Shown piece by piece: positions 7,545 to 17,900 of a stretch of DNA of 64,000 nt. Made by a program: the position numbers and the translations under genes. The DNA is from Ruminococcaceae bacterium UBA7075 (GTDB lineage: Bacteria > Bacillota > Clostridia > Oscillospirales > Acutalibacteraceae), in contig DKZL01000075.1 of the NCBI GenBank assembly GCA_002493635.1, forward strand, positions 63,574-127,573, given 5' to 3'. A model generated the notes under the pieces. It was not told where the DNA came from, made no database searches, and saw nothing but the letters and a program-made list of their open reading frames with translations. How positions within the stretch are numbered: position 1 is the first letter of the stretch; every line of letters begins with the position of its first letter.

Positions 7545-8800
7545 TTTCTTCAAATAAAAGAATTTGGATATGGATAACGCAGGTACTCGGCTACAACACC
7601 CCGAAAGTCAGAAGAATTTATGAATTATATTCGGATATTAATGACTTTTATAATGGCGGCGAGCGTGAGTGGCGTTTTTGCGGAATTTTCTCACAGAATG
7701 ACATCAGCAAGTTGAGAAACACTGATATTTCTGCTGCGGATAAAATTATATCAAGATGCAATGAGCTGAAATATTCAGTGCTTGCAATCGATGATGAAAA
7801 GTATCCTCAGTGTCTGCGTGATATTGAATGTCCGCCTGCTGTAATATATGTAAGCGGTAAGCTTCCGGATGTTGATAACAGACTTACAATAGGCATAGTC
7901 GGTACTCGCAGAGCTACAAAGTACGGGATTGACAATTCGTACAAGTTTGGGTATGCTCTCTCTAAATACGGAGTTGCAACAGTAAGCGGTGGTGCTCTCG
8001 GAGTTGATTGCGCATCTCATCGAGGTTCACTTGCCGCCGATGGTGTGACAATATGTGTGCGAGGATGCGGAATTAATGCAAGTTATCTGAGCGAAAATGC
8101 AGGAATGAGAAATGCTATAACCAAAAAAGGTGCAGTTATTTCTGAATATCCGCCTGATGAAACACCGAGGACTTATTATTTTCCTGCACGCAACAGGATT
8201 ATTGCCGCACTCTCGGATGGTGTGCTTATAATCGAATCGGGAATAAAATCAGGTTCACTTATTACTGCAAATCTTGCCGGAGAGATGGGCAAAAAGGTTT
8301 ATGCTCTGCTTGGTAATAACAATCCTCAGAACGAAGGATCAAATGAACGCATAAAAGACGGTACAGCTATTCCTGTAACTGACTTTATGGATATACTGAC
8401 TTCTTTCGACAATCTGTATGCAACAAGTGATAAGATTGATTTTAACAATCTTTCGCTTGAAGATATTGAAGCAGTTCCTGTCAAAGGTATGTCCAATTTA
8501 AAGAAAAAGAAGTTAAAGAATAATTTGACTTCAACAATATCTTACGAAAAAAACAATAAAAAAATTTATTGTGAAACAGAGAATGATAATTCAACTAATG
8601 AAATAAAACATAAAGAAAATTTAAATTTGAATACAACAGCTCAATCTGTATATGATTATATAGGCAATGAGCCTGTTCACATAGATAAAATTGCTGCTGA
8701 TTTGAATATTCCTGTGTTCAAGGTGCTTGCATCACTTACAATACTTGAAATGAAAGGATTGATTCAGGCACTTCAGGGACGTAGATATATTTTAAAATAA
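7541..8800 (+). CDS. dprA: DNA-processing protein DprA
   Basis: DprA protects incoming single-stranded DNA and loads RecA during transformation; it is also found widely in species not known to be competent. The 419-residue protein has an N-terminal SAM-like helical region, the Rossmann-like DprA core (VGTRRAT near 120, SGGALGVD, FPARNRIIAALSD, SGSLITA) and a C-terminal winged helix (about 355-419, DprA_WH type). Between them is an Asn/Lys/Glu-rich linker. ATG overlaps the preceding stop by 4 bases. It sits directly before topA, the usual order in Firmicutes. Confidence 0.93.
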   Translation: MISSNKRIWIWITQVLGYNTPKVRRIYELYSDINDFYNGGEREWRFCGIFSQNDISKLRNTDISAADKIISRCNELKYSVLAIDDEKYPQCLRDIECPPAVIYVSGKLPDVDNRLTIGIVGTRRATKYGIDNSYKFGYALSKYGVATVSGGALGVDCASHRGSLAADGVTICVRGCGINASYLSENAGMRNAITKKGAVISEYPPDETPRTYYFPARNRIIAALSDGVLIIESGIKSGSLITANLAGEMGKKVYALLGNNNPQNEGSNERIKDGTAIPVTDFMDILTSFDNLYATSDKIDFNNLSLEDIEAVPVKGMSNLKKKKLKNNLTSTISYEKNNKKIYCETENDNSTNEIKHKENLNLNTTAQSVYDYIGNEPVHIDKIAADLNIPVFKVLASLTILEMKGLIQALQGRRYILK

Positions 8801-8818
8801 ATGGAGGCACATTAGTAA

Positions 8819-10909
8819 ATGTCTAATTTGGTAATTGTGGAGTCACCTGCAAAAGCTAAAACAATTAAAAAATATCTGGGCAGTGACTACGAGGTCATTG
8901 CTTCTATGGGACATGTGCGTGACCTTCCCAAGGCACGTCTGAGCGTTGATATAAAAAATAATTTTACACCTAAATATGATATTATCAAGGGTAAAGAAAA
9001 GCTTGTAAAAGAGTTAAAATCACTCGCTGCAAAAAGTGATAATATTTATCTTGCAACTGACCCTGATAGAGAGGGAGAGGCAATTTCCTGGCATCTCGCA
9101 TATATTCTTGATTTACCGGATGATTATTGTAACCGTGTTGAATTCAATGAAATTACCAAAACAGGTGTAACAAACGGTATGAATAATCCTCGTTCAATTA
9201 ATATTGACCTTGTAAACGCACAGCAGGCAAGAAGAATTCTTGACAGGCTTGTCGGATACAAGCTGAGTCCGTTTATTTCTCAAAAAATCAGAAGAGGACT
9301 TTCTGCCGGTCGTGTACAGTCCGTGGCACTCAGAATTATTGTTGACAGAGAAGAGGAAATCAGAAAGTTTAAGCCTAAGGAATACTGGACGATTGATGCA
9401 AAATTTATTCCAAAGGGTAGCAGAAAACAGTTTTCTGCCACTCTTTACTCTGACAAAAACGGAAAGATAAAAATAGATAATCAGGAACAGGCTGACAAAA
9501 TTGAAAAGGATTTGCTTGATGCAGAATATACAATCACTAAGGTGCGCAACGGCACACGCAAAAAACAGCCTGCACCTCCGTTTATTACGTCAACATTGCA
9601 GCAGGAAGCGTCCCGTAAGCTCGGCTTTCAGTCACGCAGAACTATGAAGGTTGCACAGGAACTGTATGAAGGTGTTGATATTGAGGGAATGGGTGCAACA
9701 GGTCTTATAACCTATATGAGAACCGACTCCCTCAGAGTTTCAAATGTTGCAATAGAGGAAGTAACACAATTCATAGAAAATGAGTTCGGCAGCGATTATT
9801 TACCTGCAAAGCCGAGAGTGTTTAAGTCGAGGAATAATGCACAGGACGGTCACGAAGCTATTCGTCCTTCAATGCCGAGCCTTGAACCTGATAAAATTAA
9901 AAACAGTCTTACATCCGATCAATACAAACTTTATAAGCTGATCTGGAACAGATTTGTAGCATCCCAAATGGCTGAGTGTGTTCAGAAAACAACGCAGGCT
10001 GATATTGAAGCTAATGGGTACACCTTTAAGGCTTCGGGATATTATGTCAGCTTTGACGGATTTACAAAGCTTTATATTGAGGGCAAGGATGAGGAAGAAG
10101 AAAGCTCAAAACAGCTTCCTCCGCTTGAAAAAGGTATGCCTGCAAAGTGTAAGGAATTAAAGAAAAATCAGCATTTTACTCAACCCCCTGCACGGTACAC
10201 CGAAGCTTCTTTGATTAAGGCTCTTGAAGAATATGGAATAGGCAGACCTTCAACATATGCAGCTACAATCACGACAATTACAAGCCGTGAGTATGTAAAG
10301 CGAGAAGCAAAAAGCCTTGTGCCTACCGAACTTGGTGAAGTTATCACAAAACTGATGAAGGAACGCTTTCCGAAAATTGTAAATCTTAAATTTACAGCTC
10401 AGATGGAAGAGGAACTTGATACAGTTGAGCGTGGAAATGAACAGTGGGTTGATGTTCTGAGCGATTTTTACGTGGATTTTGAAGAAACTCTCAAGACAGC
10501 AAAAGCCGATATGGACGGTGTAAAACTTAAACTTAAGGAAGACGAAACAGATATTGTCTGTGATAAATGCGGTAGAAAAATGGTTGTCAAAATGGGCAGA
10601 TTCGGCAAATTTATTGCTTGTCCCGGTTATCCCGAATGCAAGAATGTTATGAAGTTCGTCGAGAAAACAGGCGTAAAATGTCCAAAATGTGACGGAGATG
10701 TTATTGTCAAGCACACCAAATCCAAGCGTATTTTTTATGGCTGTTCAAATTATCCGAACTGTGATTTTGTAAGCTGGAATGAACCCACAAATGAAAAATG
10801 TCCGCAGTGCGGCGAGGTACTCTATAAGAAAAAGGGCAAAAAGCCTGTTCTTTTCTGTGCAAAAGAAGGCTGTGGTTACACAAAGACAGATATTCAGGAA
10901 GAATCATAA
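8819..10909 (+). CDS. topA: DNA topoisomerase I (type IA)
   Basis: TopA relaxes negative supercoils by nicking one strand through a tyrosine. The 696-residue protein begins with a Toprim domain (LVIVESPAKAKTIKKYLG; DPDREGEAISWH), continues with the type IA core whose active tyrosine is Y299 in GLITYMRTDS, and ends with three C4 zinc-ribbon repeats (from about 580: CDKCGRK...CPGYPEC, CPKCDGD...CSNYPNC, CPQCGEV...CAKEGC). All are intact. GGAGG at 8803-8807 supports the start. The stop codon shares one base with the trmFO start, so the two are translationally coupled. Confidence 0.97.
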   Translation: MSNLVIVESPAKAKTIKKYLGSDYEVIASMGHVRDLPKARLSVDIKNNFTPKYDIIKGKEKLVKELKSLAAKSDNIYLATDPDREGEAISWHLAYILDLPDDYCNRVEFNEITKTGVTNGMNNPRSINIDLVNAQQARRILDRLVGYKLSPFISQKIRRGLSAGRVQSVALRIIVDREEEIRKFKPKEYWTIDAKFIPKGSRKQFSATLYSDKNGKIKIDNQEQADKIEKDLLDAEYTITKVRNGTRKKQPAPPFITSTLQQEASRKLGFQSRRTMKVAQELYEGVDIEGMGATGLITYMRTDSLRVSNVAIEEVTQFIENEFGSDYLPAKPRVFKSRNNAQDGHEAIRPSMPSLEPDKIKNSLTSDQYKLYKLIWNRFVASQMAECVQKTTQADIEANGYTFKASGYYVSFDGFTKLYIEGKDEEEESSKQLPPLEKGMPAKCKELKKNQHFTQPPARYTEASLIKALEEYGIGRPSTYAATITTITSREYVKREAKSLVPTELGEVITKLMKERFPKIVNLKFTAQMEEELDTVERGNEQWVDVLSDFYVDFEETLKTAKADMDGVKLKLKEDETDIVCDKCGRKMVVKMGRFGKFIACPGYPECKNVMKFVEKTGVKCPKCDGDVIVKHTKSKRIFYGCSNYPNCDFVSWNEPTNEKCPQCGEVLYKKKGKKPVLFCAKEGCGYTKTDIQEES

Positions 10910-12228
10910 TGTATATTAATGTTATCGGAGCAGGTCTTGCAGGATGCGAGGCTGCAATGCAAATTGCTTCAAGAAAAATTAAAGTTAAACTTTTTGAGAT
11001 GAAGCCTAAAAAGAAAACACCTGCTCATCACTCTGATTTATTCGGTGAGCTTGTCTGTTCAAATTCACTTAAAGCTGCAAGAGTTGAAAGTGCCGCAGGA
11101 CTTTTGAAGGAAGAAATGCGGCACATGAATTCGTTTTTAATGAAATGTGCGGATAAGTGCAGAGTTCCGGCAGGCGGTGCGCTGGCTGTTGACAGAGAAA
11201 TTTTTTCTCAGCTTGTTACTGACGGAATAAGGAATAATTCGTATATTGAGATTATTAATGAAGAAATTACTGAAATTCCTAACGATGCTGTTACAATAGT
11301 AGCGTCGGGTCCTCTTACATCAGACTTGCTTGCAGCTTCTGTTCAAAGTCGTTTTGGAGAATCTCTTTCATTTTTTGATGCTGCTGCACCCATTGTTACC
11401 GCAGACAGTATTGATATGGATTATGCCTTTTGCGCCTCTCGTTACGGAAAGGGCGATGGTGACGACTATATAAACTGTCCGATGAATAAAGAGGAATATG
11501 AGGTTTTTTATGAGTCTTTAATCAGTGCAGAGCGTGCTCCGCTGCATGACTTTGATGTGAATAATCCTAAAGTATATGAGGGATGTATGCCTGTTGAAGT
11601 TATGGCACAGAGAGGTCATGATACACTTCGCTTTGGTCCTATGAAACCTGTCGGTCTTACAAATCCGAAGGATGGTCACAGACCTTGGGCTGTTTTGCAG
11701 CTTCGCAAGGAAAATGCGTCGGGTTCAATGTATAATCTTGTCGGATTTCAGACAAATCTAAAATTCGGTGAACAAAAGCGTGTTTTTTCATTAATTCCCG
11801 CACTGCATAATGCTGATTTTGTCAGATACGGCGTTATGCACCGAAATACTTTTATTTGTTCTCCTAAGCTATTAAGCCCGGATTATTCGTTAAGGGAAAA
11901 TAAAAAACTCTTTTTCGCAGGCCAGATTACGGGTGTTGAAGGTTATATGGAGTCGGCATCATCAGGCATTTTAGCCGGAATAAATGCTTGTCGTGTTCTG
12001 AATGATGAAGCAACATTAGTACTTCCCAATGAAACAATGATTGGCTCTTTGGCAGGATATATATCTGACAATACTATTGAAAAATTTCAGCCAATGGGCG
12101 CAAATCTTGGAATTTTGCCTGCACTTGAGAAAAGACCGAGAGATAAAAAGGAGAGAGCTGCCGCATATGCGGAACGCTCGTTGCGCTTTCTTGATAAATT
12201 TATTACGGATAATAAAATAGAGGTATAA
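10909..12228 (+). CDS. trmFO: tRNA (uracil-54-C5)-methyltransferase TrmFO
   Basis: This folate- and FAD-dependent enzyme makes ribothymidine at tRNA position 54, the route used by many Gram-positive bacteria in place of SAM-dependent TrmA. The 439-residue protein starts with the FAD-binding GAGLAGCEAA motif and has the family blocks LVCSNSLK and YEGCMPVE, the latter holding the catalytic-type cysteine, plus a C-terminal GILAGINA region. Length is normal. It shares one base with topA and is followed after one base by plsX. Confidence 0.95.
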   Translation: MYINVIGAGLAGCEAAMQIASRKIKVKLFEMKPKKKTPAHHSDLFGELVCSNSLKAARVESAAGLLKEEMRHMNSFLMKCADKCRVPAGGALAVDREIFSQLVTDGIRNNSYIEIINEEITEIPNDAVTIVASGPLTSDLLAASVQSRFGESLSFFDAAAPIVTADSIDMDYAFCASRYGKGDGDDYINCPMNKEEYEVFYESLISAERAPLHDFDVNNPKVYEGCMPVEVMAQRGHDTLRFGPMKPVGLTNPKDGHRPWAVLQLRKENASGSMYNLVGFQTNLKFGEQKRVFSLIPALHNADFVRYGVMHRNTFICSPKLLSPDYSLRENKKLFFAGQITGVEGYMESASSGILAGINACRVLNDEATLVLPNETMIGSLAGYISDNTIEKFQPMGANLGILPALEKRPRDKKERAAAYAERSLRFLDKFITDNKIEV

Positions 12229-12229
12229 T

Positions 12230-13210
12230 ATGAAGATAATAGTAGATGCTTTTGGTGGTGATAATGCACCTCTTGAAATAATTAAGGGTTGTGCCGAGGC
12301 TGTTCGTCAGTTCGATGTAAATATAATTCTAACAGGAAATCAGGATATAATAAAAAATACGGCTTCTAAAAATTCAATTTCTCTTGAAAACATTGAAATT
12401 GAAAATTGTACAGAGGTCATTACTATGGATGATACTGCTGAGGCTGTATTAAAAACCAAGAAAGACAGCTCAATGGCTGTAGGCATCAGATTGCTTAATG
12501 AAGGCAAAGGAGATGCTTTTATTAGCGCAGGCAACAGCGGTGCTCTTTGTATGGGCGCAACTCTCGGCATTAAGCGAATTAAGGGCATAAAGCGTCCTGC
12601 ATTTTCTCCGATTCTGCCGTGTGCCAACGGATTTTTTATGCTTATGGACGGCGGTGCAAACATTGAATGTCGTCCTGAAATGCTTTATCAGTTTGCACTT
12701 ATGGGTTCAATTTATATGGAAAAGGTTATGGGTATAAAGAAGCCTCGAATCGGTCTTGCAAATATCGGTACTGAAGAGCACAAGGGCACGGAGCTTTACA
12801 GGAATACATATGAACTTTTGTCTGAAAGTAATCTTAATTTTATCGGAAATGTCGAAGGCAGAGATATGCCTAACGGTGTTTGTGATGTTGTCGTATGCGA
12901 TGGCTTTACCGGAAATATGATTCTCAAAACATACGAGGGTGTCGCAATAACGCTTATGAAAGAGATTAAGAGCCTTTTCAGCAGTAGTACAAAAGGCAAA
13001 CTTGCAGCTTCCCTTATTATGAAAAATCTTAAGGAATTTAAGGTAAAGTTTGACTATAATTCTTATGGCGGTGCAGCAATTCTCGGTACGTCCAAGCCTG
13101 TCTTTAAGGCGCACGGTAATGCCAAAGCGTCAACAATTGTGAATGCAATCAGACTTTGCAAGGACTATGTAAGTGCTGATACTATAAAAGAAATTTCATC
13201 TTCTCTATGA
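12230..13210 (+). CDS. plsX: Phosphate acyltransferase PlsX
   Basis: PlsX converts acyl-ACP to acyl-phosphate, the acyl donor for PlsY in phosphatidic acid synthesis. The 326-residue sequence has the family start MKIIVDAFGGDNAP, the SAGNSGALCMGATL block and the C-terminal GGAAILGTSKPV block. In many Firmicutes fapR, plsX, fabD, fabG and acpP sit together before rnc; here plsX is followed directly by rnc and no acpP is present. The frame begins one base after the trmFO stop. Confidence 0.94.
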   Translation: MKIIVDAFGGDNAPLEIIKGCAEAVRQFDVNIILTGNQDIIKNTASKNSISLENIEIENCTEVITMDDTAEAVLKTKKDSSMAVGIRLLNEGKGDAFISAGNSGALCMGATLGIKRIKGIKRPAFSPILPCANGFFMLMDGGANIECRPEMLYQFALMGSIYMEKVMGIKKPRIGLANIGTEEHKGTELYRNTYELLSESNLNFIGNVEGRDMPNGVCDVVVCDGFTGNMILKTYEGVAITLMKEIKSLFSSSTKGKLAASLIMKNLKEFKVKFDYNSYGGAAILGTSKPVFKAHGNAKASTIVNAIRLCKDYVSADTIKEISSSL

Positions 13211-13224
13211 TTTAGGAGTTTATA

Positions 13225-13902
13225 ATGGACGAGTTACAATATAAAATCGGGTATCATTTTAAAAATTTTGATTTGCTTAAGGAGGCTCTTACACATTCTT
13301 CTTATGCGAATGAACATAAAGCAAAGCATATCAAATATAATGAGAGACTTGAATTTTTGGGCGATGCAGTACTTTCGATTGTTGTTTCTGATTATATTTT
13401 CAAAAATTGTCCGGAGCTTCCTGAGGGTGAGCTTACAAAGCTCAGAGCATCTCTTGTTTGTGAAAAATCACTTTATGTATTTGCTAAATCAATAGATCTT
13501 GGTAAATATATAGTGCTGAGCAAGGGGGAACGTAATAACGGCGGTGCTGACAGACCTTCAATACTTTCCGATGCATTTGAGGCTTTAATTGCCGCAATTT
13601 ATATTGACGGGGGAATGGAGCCCGCTTCAAGGCATATACTTAATTTTATCATTCCTGCTATCAAGAGTTCAAAGAAAAAGAGAATCAATGACTATAAAAC
13701 GACTTTACAGGAGATTATTCAGAAAAATCCGGGAGAACAGATTGAATATGTTCTTGTAGGTGAAAGCGGTCCTGACCATAATAAACATTTTGTTGTTGAA
13801 GTGCACTTAAACAGCAATGTAATAGGAAAGGGCGGCGGCAAAAGTAAAAAAGAAGCGGAACAGCAGGCTGCTCGTGAGGCTTTGGAGTTGATGGGTTATT
13901 AA
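13225..13902 (+). CDS. rnc: Ribonuclease III
   Basis: RNase III cuts double-stranded RNA, including rRNA precursors. The 225-residue protein has the catalytic signature N39-E-R-L-E43-F-L-G-D47 and the second metal site in LSDAFEALIAAIY. A C-terminal dsRNA-binding domain (about 155-225) ends in KKEAEQQAAREAL. A clear ribosome binding site (TTAGGAG) precedes the ATG. Its stop TAA at 13900-13902 overlaps the probable ATT start of the radical-SAM gene. Position before smc and ftsY is the common Firmicute order. Confidence 0.96.
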   Translation: MDELQYKIGYHFKNFDLLKEALTHSSYANEHKAKHIKYNERLEFLGDAVLSIVVSDYIFKNCPELPEGELTKLRASLVCEKSLYVFAKSIDLGKYIVLSKGERNNGGADRPSILSDAFEALIAAIYIDGGMEPASRHILNFIIPAIKSSKKKRINDYKTTLQEIIQKNPGEQIEYVLVGESGPDHNKHFVVEVHLNSNVIGKGGGKSKKEAEQQAAREALELMGY

Positions 13903-14890
13903 GCACAGTAACATTTCAATCTTTATTCCGCACAACGGATGTCCTAATAAATGCAGTTTTTGTAATCAGAAAAACATTACAGGTCAATTATATCAACCTT
14001 CATACGATGATGTTACAGCAACGCTTAATAAGGCAGTTGCTGACTTGGGGGAAAATACCAAATATACCGAAATTGCTTTTTTCGGTGGAAGTTTTACTGC
14101 TATCGACAGAGATTATATGCTTTCTCTTTTAAATGCAACACGTAACTATATTGACAAATTTAAAGGAATCAGAATTTCTACTCGTCCCGACTGTATAAAT
14201 GATGAAATATTAGAAATTCTGAAGAGCTATAATGTGACTTCTATTGAGCTTGGTGCTCAGTCTATGGATGATGTCGTTCTGAATGCAAATAACAGAGGAC
14301 ACAGTGCTTTAGATGTTATTAAATCATCGAAACTTATAAAAAAATACGGGTTTTCGCTCGGACTTCAGATGATGACAGGGCTTTATATGTCGGATGTTCA
14401 AAAAGATATTGAAACAGCAAAGGCTTTTATTGCTTTAAAGCCTGATACGGTAAGAATTTATCCTACTGTCATTATGAAGAATACTGACCTTGCGAAATAT
14501 TACTTAGACAAAACTTATATTCCGTACACGCTTGAACAATCTGTAAATTTGTGTGCAAAGCTTATTGTTATGTTTGAAAATGCTGAAATAAAGATTATAA
14601 GGCTCGGACTTCACTATTCGGACAGTCTTGTTACAAACAGCTACGGAGATAATTATCATCCTGCATTTAAGGAGCTTTGCGAAAGTAAAATTTTCTTTGA
14701 CAATTTTATAGGTATTGTTAATAAGTGTGATGTTGACAAAGAAAATTTTAAAGTCGTTATTAACAGCAAATCGTTGTCAAAGTTTTTAGGGCAGAAAAAA
14801 AGTAATTACAATTCCCTTCTGAATATGGGGTACAGATTTGAAATAGAATTTGACGATACGCTTAACAAGTACGATTTATACATTAATTAG
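13898..14890 (+). CDS. Radical SAM protein (Elp3-like), probable ATT start
   Basis: A 330-residue radical-SAM enzyme when read from 13898. The cluster motif is C15-x3-C19-x2-C22, in HNGCPNKCSFCNQ, followed by FFGGSFTAID and ISTRPDCI blocks like those of Elp3-type oxygen-independent proteins. The first conventional start in this frame is TTG at 14045, which would remove all three cluster cysteines, so that start must be wrong or the gene is broken. ATT at 13898 overlaps the rnc stop and lies 10 bases after GGAG (13884-13887). A stop codon at 13889-13891 bounds the frame. The C-terminal acetyltransferase domain of true Elp3 is absent. Substrate unknown. Confidence 0.78.
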   Translation: MKHSNISIFIPHNGCPNKCSFCNQKNITGQLYQPSYDDVTATLNKAVADLGENTKYTEIAFFGGSFTAIDRDYMLSLLNATRNYIDKFKGIRISTRPDCINDEILEILKSYNVTSIELGAQSMDDVVLNANNRGHSALDVIKSSKLIKKYGFSLGLQMMTGLYMSDVQKDIETAKAFIALKPDTVRIYPTVIMKNTDLAKYYLDKTYIPYTLEQSVNLCAKLIVMFENAEIKIIRLGLHYSDSLVTNSYGDNYHPAFKELCESKIFFDNFIGIVNKCDVDKENFKVVINSKSLSKFLGQKKSNYNSLLNMGYRFEIEFDDTLNKYDLYIN

Positions 14891-14900
14891 GGGTTTTTGA

Positions 14901-17900
14901 ATGCGTTTAAAATCATTGGAAATTCAGGGATTTAAGACTTTTCCCGATAAAACTAAATTATCCTTTGAACAGGGCATTACGTCTGTTGTAGGTCCTAATG
15001 GATCGGGAAAAAGCAACATAAGTGACGCTATTCGCTGGGTTCTCGGAGAGCAATCTCCAAAGAGCCTTCGCTGTTCAAAAATGGAAGATGTTGTTTTTAA
15101 CGGCACTGACAAACGTAAAAGGCTCGGATATGCTGAGGTTACGCTTAATATTGACAATAAAGACAGAGTTCTTGATTTTAACGGTGATGAAATAGCTGTT
15201 ACCCGACGTTATTACAGAAGCGGTGAAAGTGAATATTTAATTAATAAGGCTGCTGTAAGACTTAAGGATATTAACGAACTTTTTATGGATACAGGTCTTG
15301 GTCGTGACGGTTATTCAATGATTGGCCAGGGAAAAATTGACAGCATAGTTTCTTCAAAGGGTGAGGACAGACGAGAGATTTTTGAAGAAGCGGCAGGTAT
15401 TTCCCGTTACAGATACAGAAAAATTGATGCTGAACGAAAACTTAAAAATACCGAGGACAACCTTTTGAGACTTCGTGACATTGTGACCGAGCTTGAAGAG
15501 CGTGTTGAACCTCTGCACAAGCAATCTGACAAAGCTAAGCAGTTTTTGGAGTACTCAGATGAAAAACGCGGACTTGAAATTGCTTTGTGGCTTTTGACTC
15601 TTGATAATTCTCAAAATGAATTAAAAACACAGGATGAAAAAATTTCAATAGCTCGTTCACAATACGAAGAAGCGGAACGGTCCTTACAGAATATTCAAGA
15701 TGAAACAGAGGAAATCTATAAAAAAAATGGTGAGCTTGCTGCTCAGATTGAAGAAATAAGAAGTGAAATTACTGAAATAGAGAATAAGGTTGCAGAAAAC
15801 CGTTCTCTTGTTTCAGTAGCAGAGAATGACATTCTCCATAATAACGAGAATATAGAGAGAATAAATAATGAAATTCTTCAGGCTGACAGAAGTGCTGAAG
15901 ACCTTGAAAAGTCAATAGCTGAGAAAAAAATTGAAATTGCACAGCTTGACGCTGATATTGTTTCAAAACAAAAGAAGTACAGTGAAGTGTCAGAGCAGCT
16001 TAATGTAATTAATATGGATTCGAGCAAGAGCAGTGATGTTTTGCAGGAACTTACTGCTGAGCTGTCAGTGCTTACCTCAAAGTCTGCTGATGCCCGAGTA
16101 GTTGATATGACATCTGAAAGCACTATCGCTGAGCTTAATACAAGAATTGAAGCCTTAAATGCTGCAAATGAAGGAAATAGCAGTCAGATAAGCGATATGA
16201 CTGCTATGCTTGCTAAGTACGAGGAAGATATTAATTCTTTAGAAGAAAATATTAATTCACAAACCAATTCTTTGGAAGGTATTCAGCTTAAGCTTGCTTC
16301 AAGAGGAAAGAAAAGAGATGAACTAAAGCAGGAAAGCGACAAACTTTCGCTTGATGTGAAGGAGCATCTTCGTAAAATTTCATTTCTTGAAAACCTTGAA
16401 AGAAATCTTGAGGGATTTTCAAAGAGTGTAAAATCAGTTGTAAACGCTTCGTCAAACGGAAAGTTAAAAGGAATTTGCGGACCTGTATCCAGAGTTATTT
16501 CTGTTCCGTCTGAATACGGTGTTGCCATTGAAACAGCGCTCGGTGCGGCAATGCAGAACATAGTTACTGACACGGATGTGGATGCAAAGCAGGCTATAAG
16601 GTACTTAAAATCAATTGACGGAGGTCGGGCTACCTTTTTGCCTCTTAATACAATCAAGGCAAGGGATTTTAAAGAAAGCGGTCTTGAAAGCTGTTATGGC
16701 TTTGTAGGTATAGCCGCTGAGCTTTGCTCTTGTATTCCCAAATATAAGGGTATTCTTTATTCGCTCCTTGGAAGAATAGTAATTGCAGATGACCTTAATT
16801 GTGCAACTGCAATAGCAAAGAAATATTCTTATAGATTTAAGATTGTTACCCTTGACGGTCAGGTAGTAAATGCAGGAGGTTCTCTCACGGGAGGTTCGCT
16901 TAACAGAAATACAGGATTGCTGAGCCGTGCATCCGAAATTGAAGAACTTAAGAAGCAGACCGATAAGCTTCAGCAAATGGCAAAAAATGCCGAAGAAAAT
17001 AAATTGAGGATTTCTCAGGAGTGTGCTTCTTTTGAAGCGGAACTTTTGGGAATCAGGGCTGATATTTCAAGCAATCAGCAGGAACTTGCAAGACTTCTTG
17101 CTGAAAAGCGTGCCTGCGAAAATGAACTTAATAATTCCAGGCTTATGCTTGAAAATTCAGTAAGAGAAATTGAAGATTGCCATAAAAGAATTTCTTCCCT
17201 CAGTGACAGTCGCAGTCAGGCAAGAGAACAGCTTGCAGAGCTTAATGTCAGAATTGCTAAGGCAGAGGAAAAGGTCAATGCCGTGACAGGAAACAGAGCT
17301 GAGCTTACAGAAAAGCGTGAAGAGCTTTCAATGCTTCTACAGAATATCCGTCTTGAAATTGTGTCGTCGCAAAAAGATGTTGATGTTCTTAATTCTGAAA
17401 TTGTATTTGCTCAGAATTCAGGATCTGACAATGATGAACGAAAGGCTGAGCTTAAAGCGCAGATTGAGATAATTAATTCAAGAATAAATGCCAGCATTTC
17501 AAAAATTGAAAAGTATAATTCGGATATTGAAGAACTTACAGCAAAACAGTCGGAGCTTAATTCCGATATAAATAAAATTGTACAGCAGCGCAGTGAATAT
17601 GAAAAACGTACTGTTGAAATTCGTTCTTTTGAACGAGATAAAACTCACGAGAGAGAAACCTCCGGTCAAGAGCTTGCAAGACTTGAAGAAAGAAAAATCA
17701 ATATACAAAAGCAGTATGATGAGATTATTTCAAAGCTCTGGGAGGAATACGAGCTTACAAAACGCGAGGCTGAGAAAATTGCCATTGATATTGAAGATTC
17801 ATCAAAAGCTCAGCACAGATTGAACGAGTTGAAGAAGAAAATCAAATCTCTTGGTAATGTCAATGTTTCAGCTATTGAGGAATACAAAGAAGTTTCTGAA

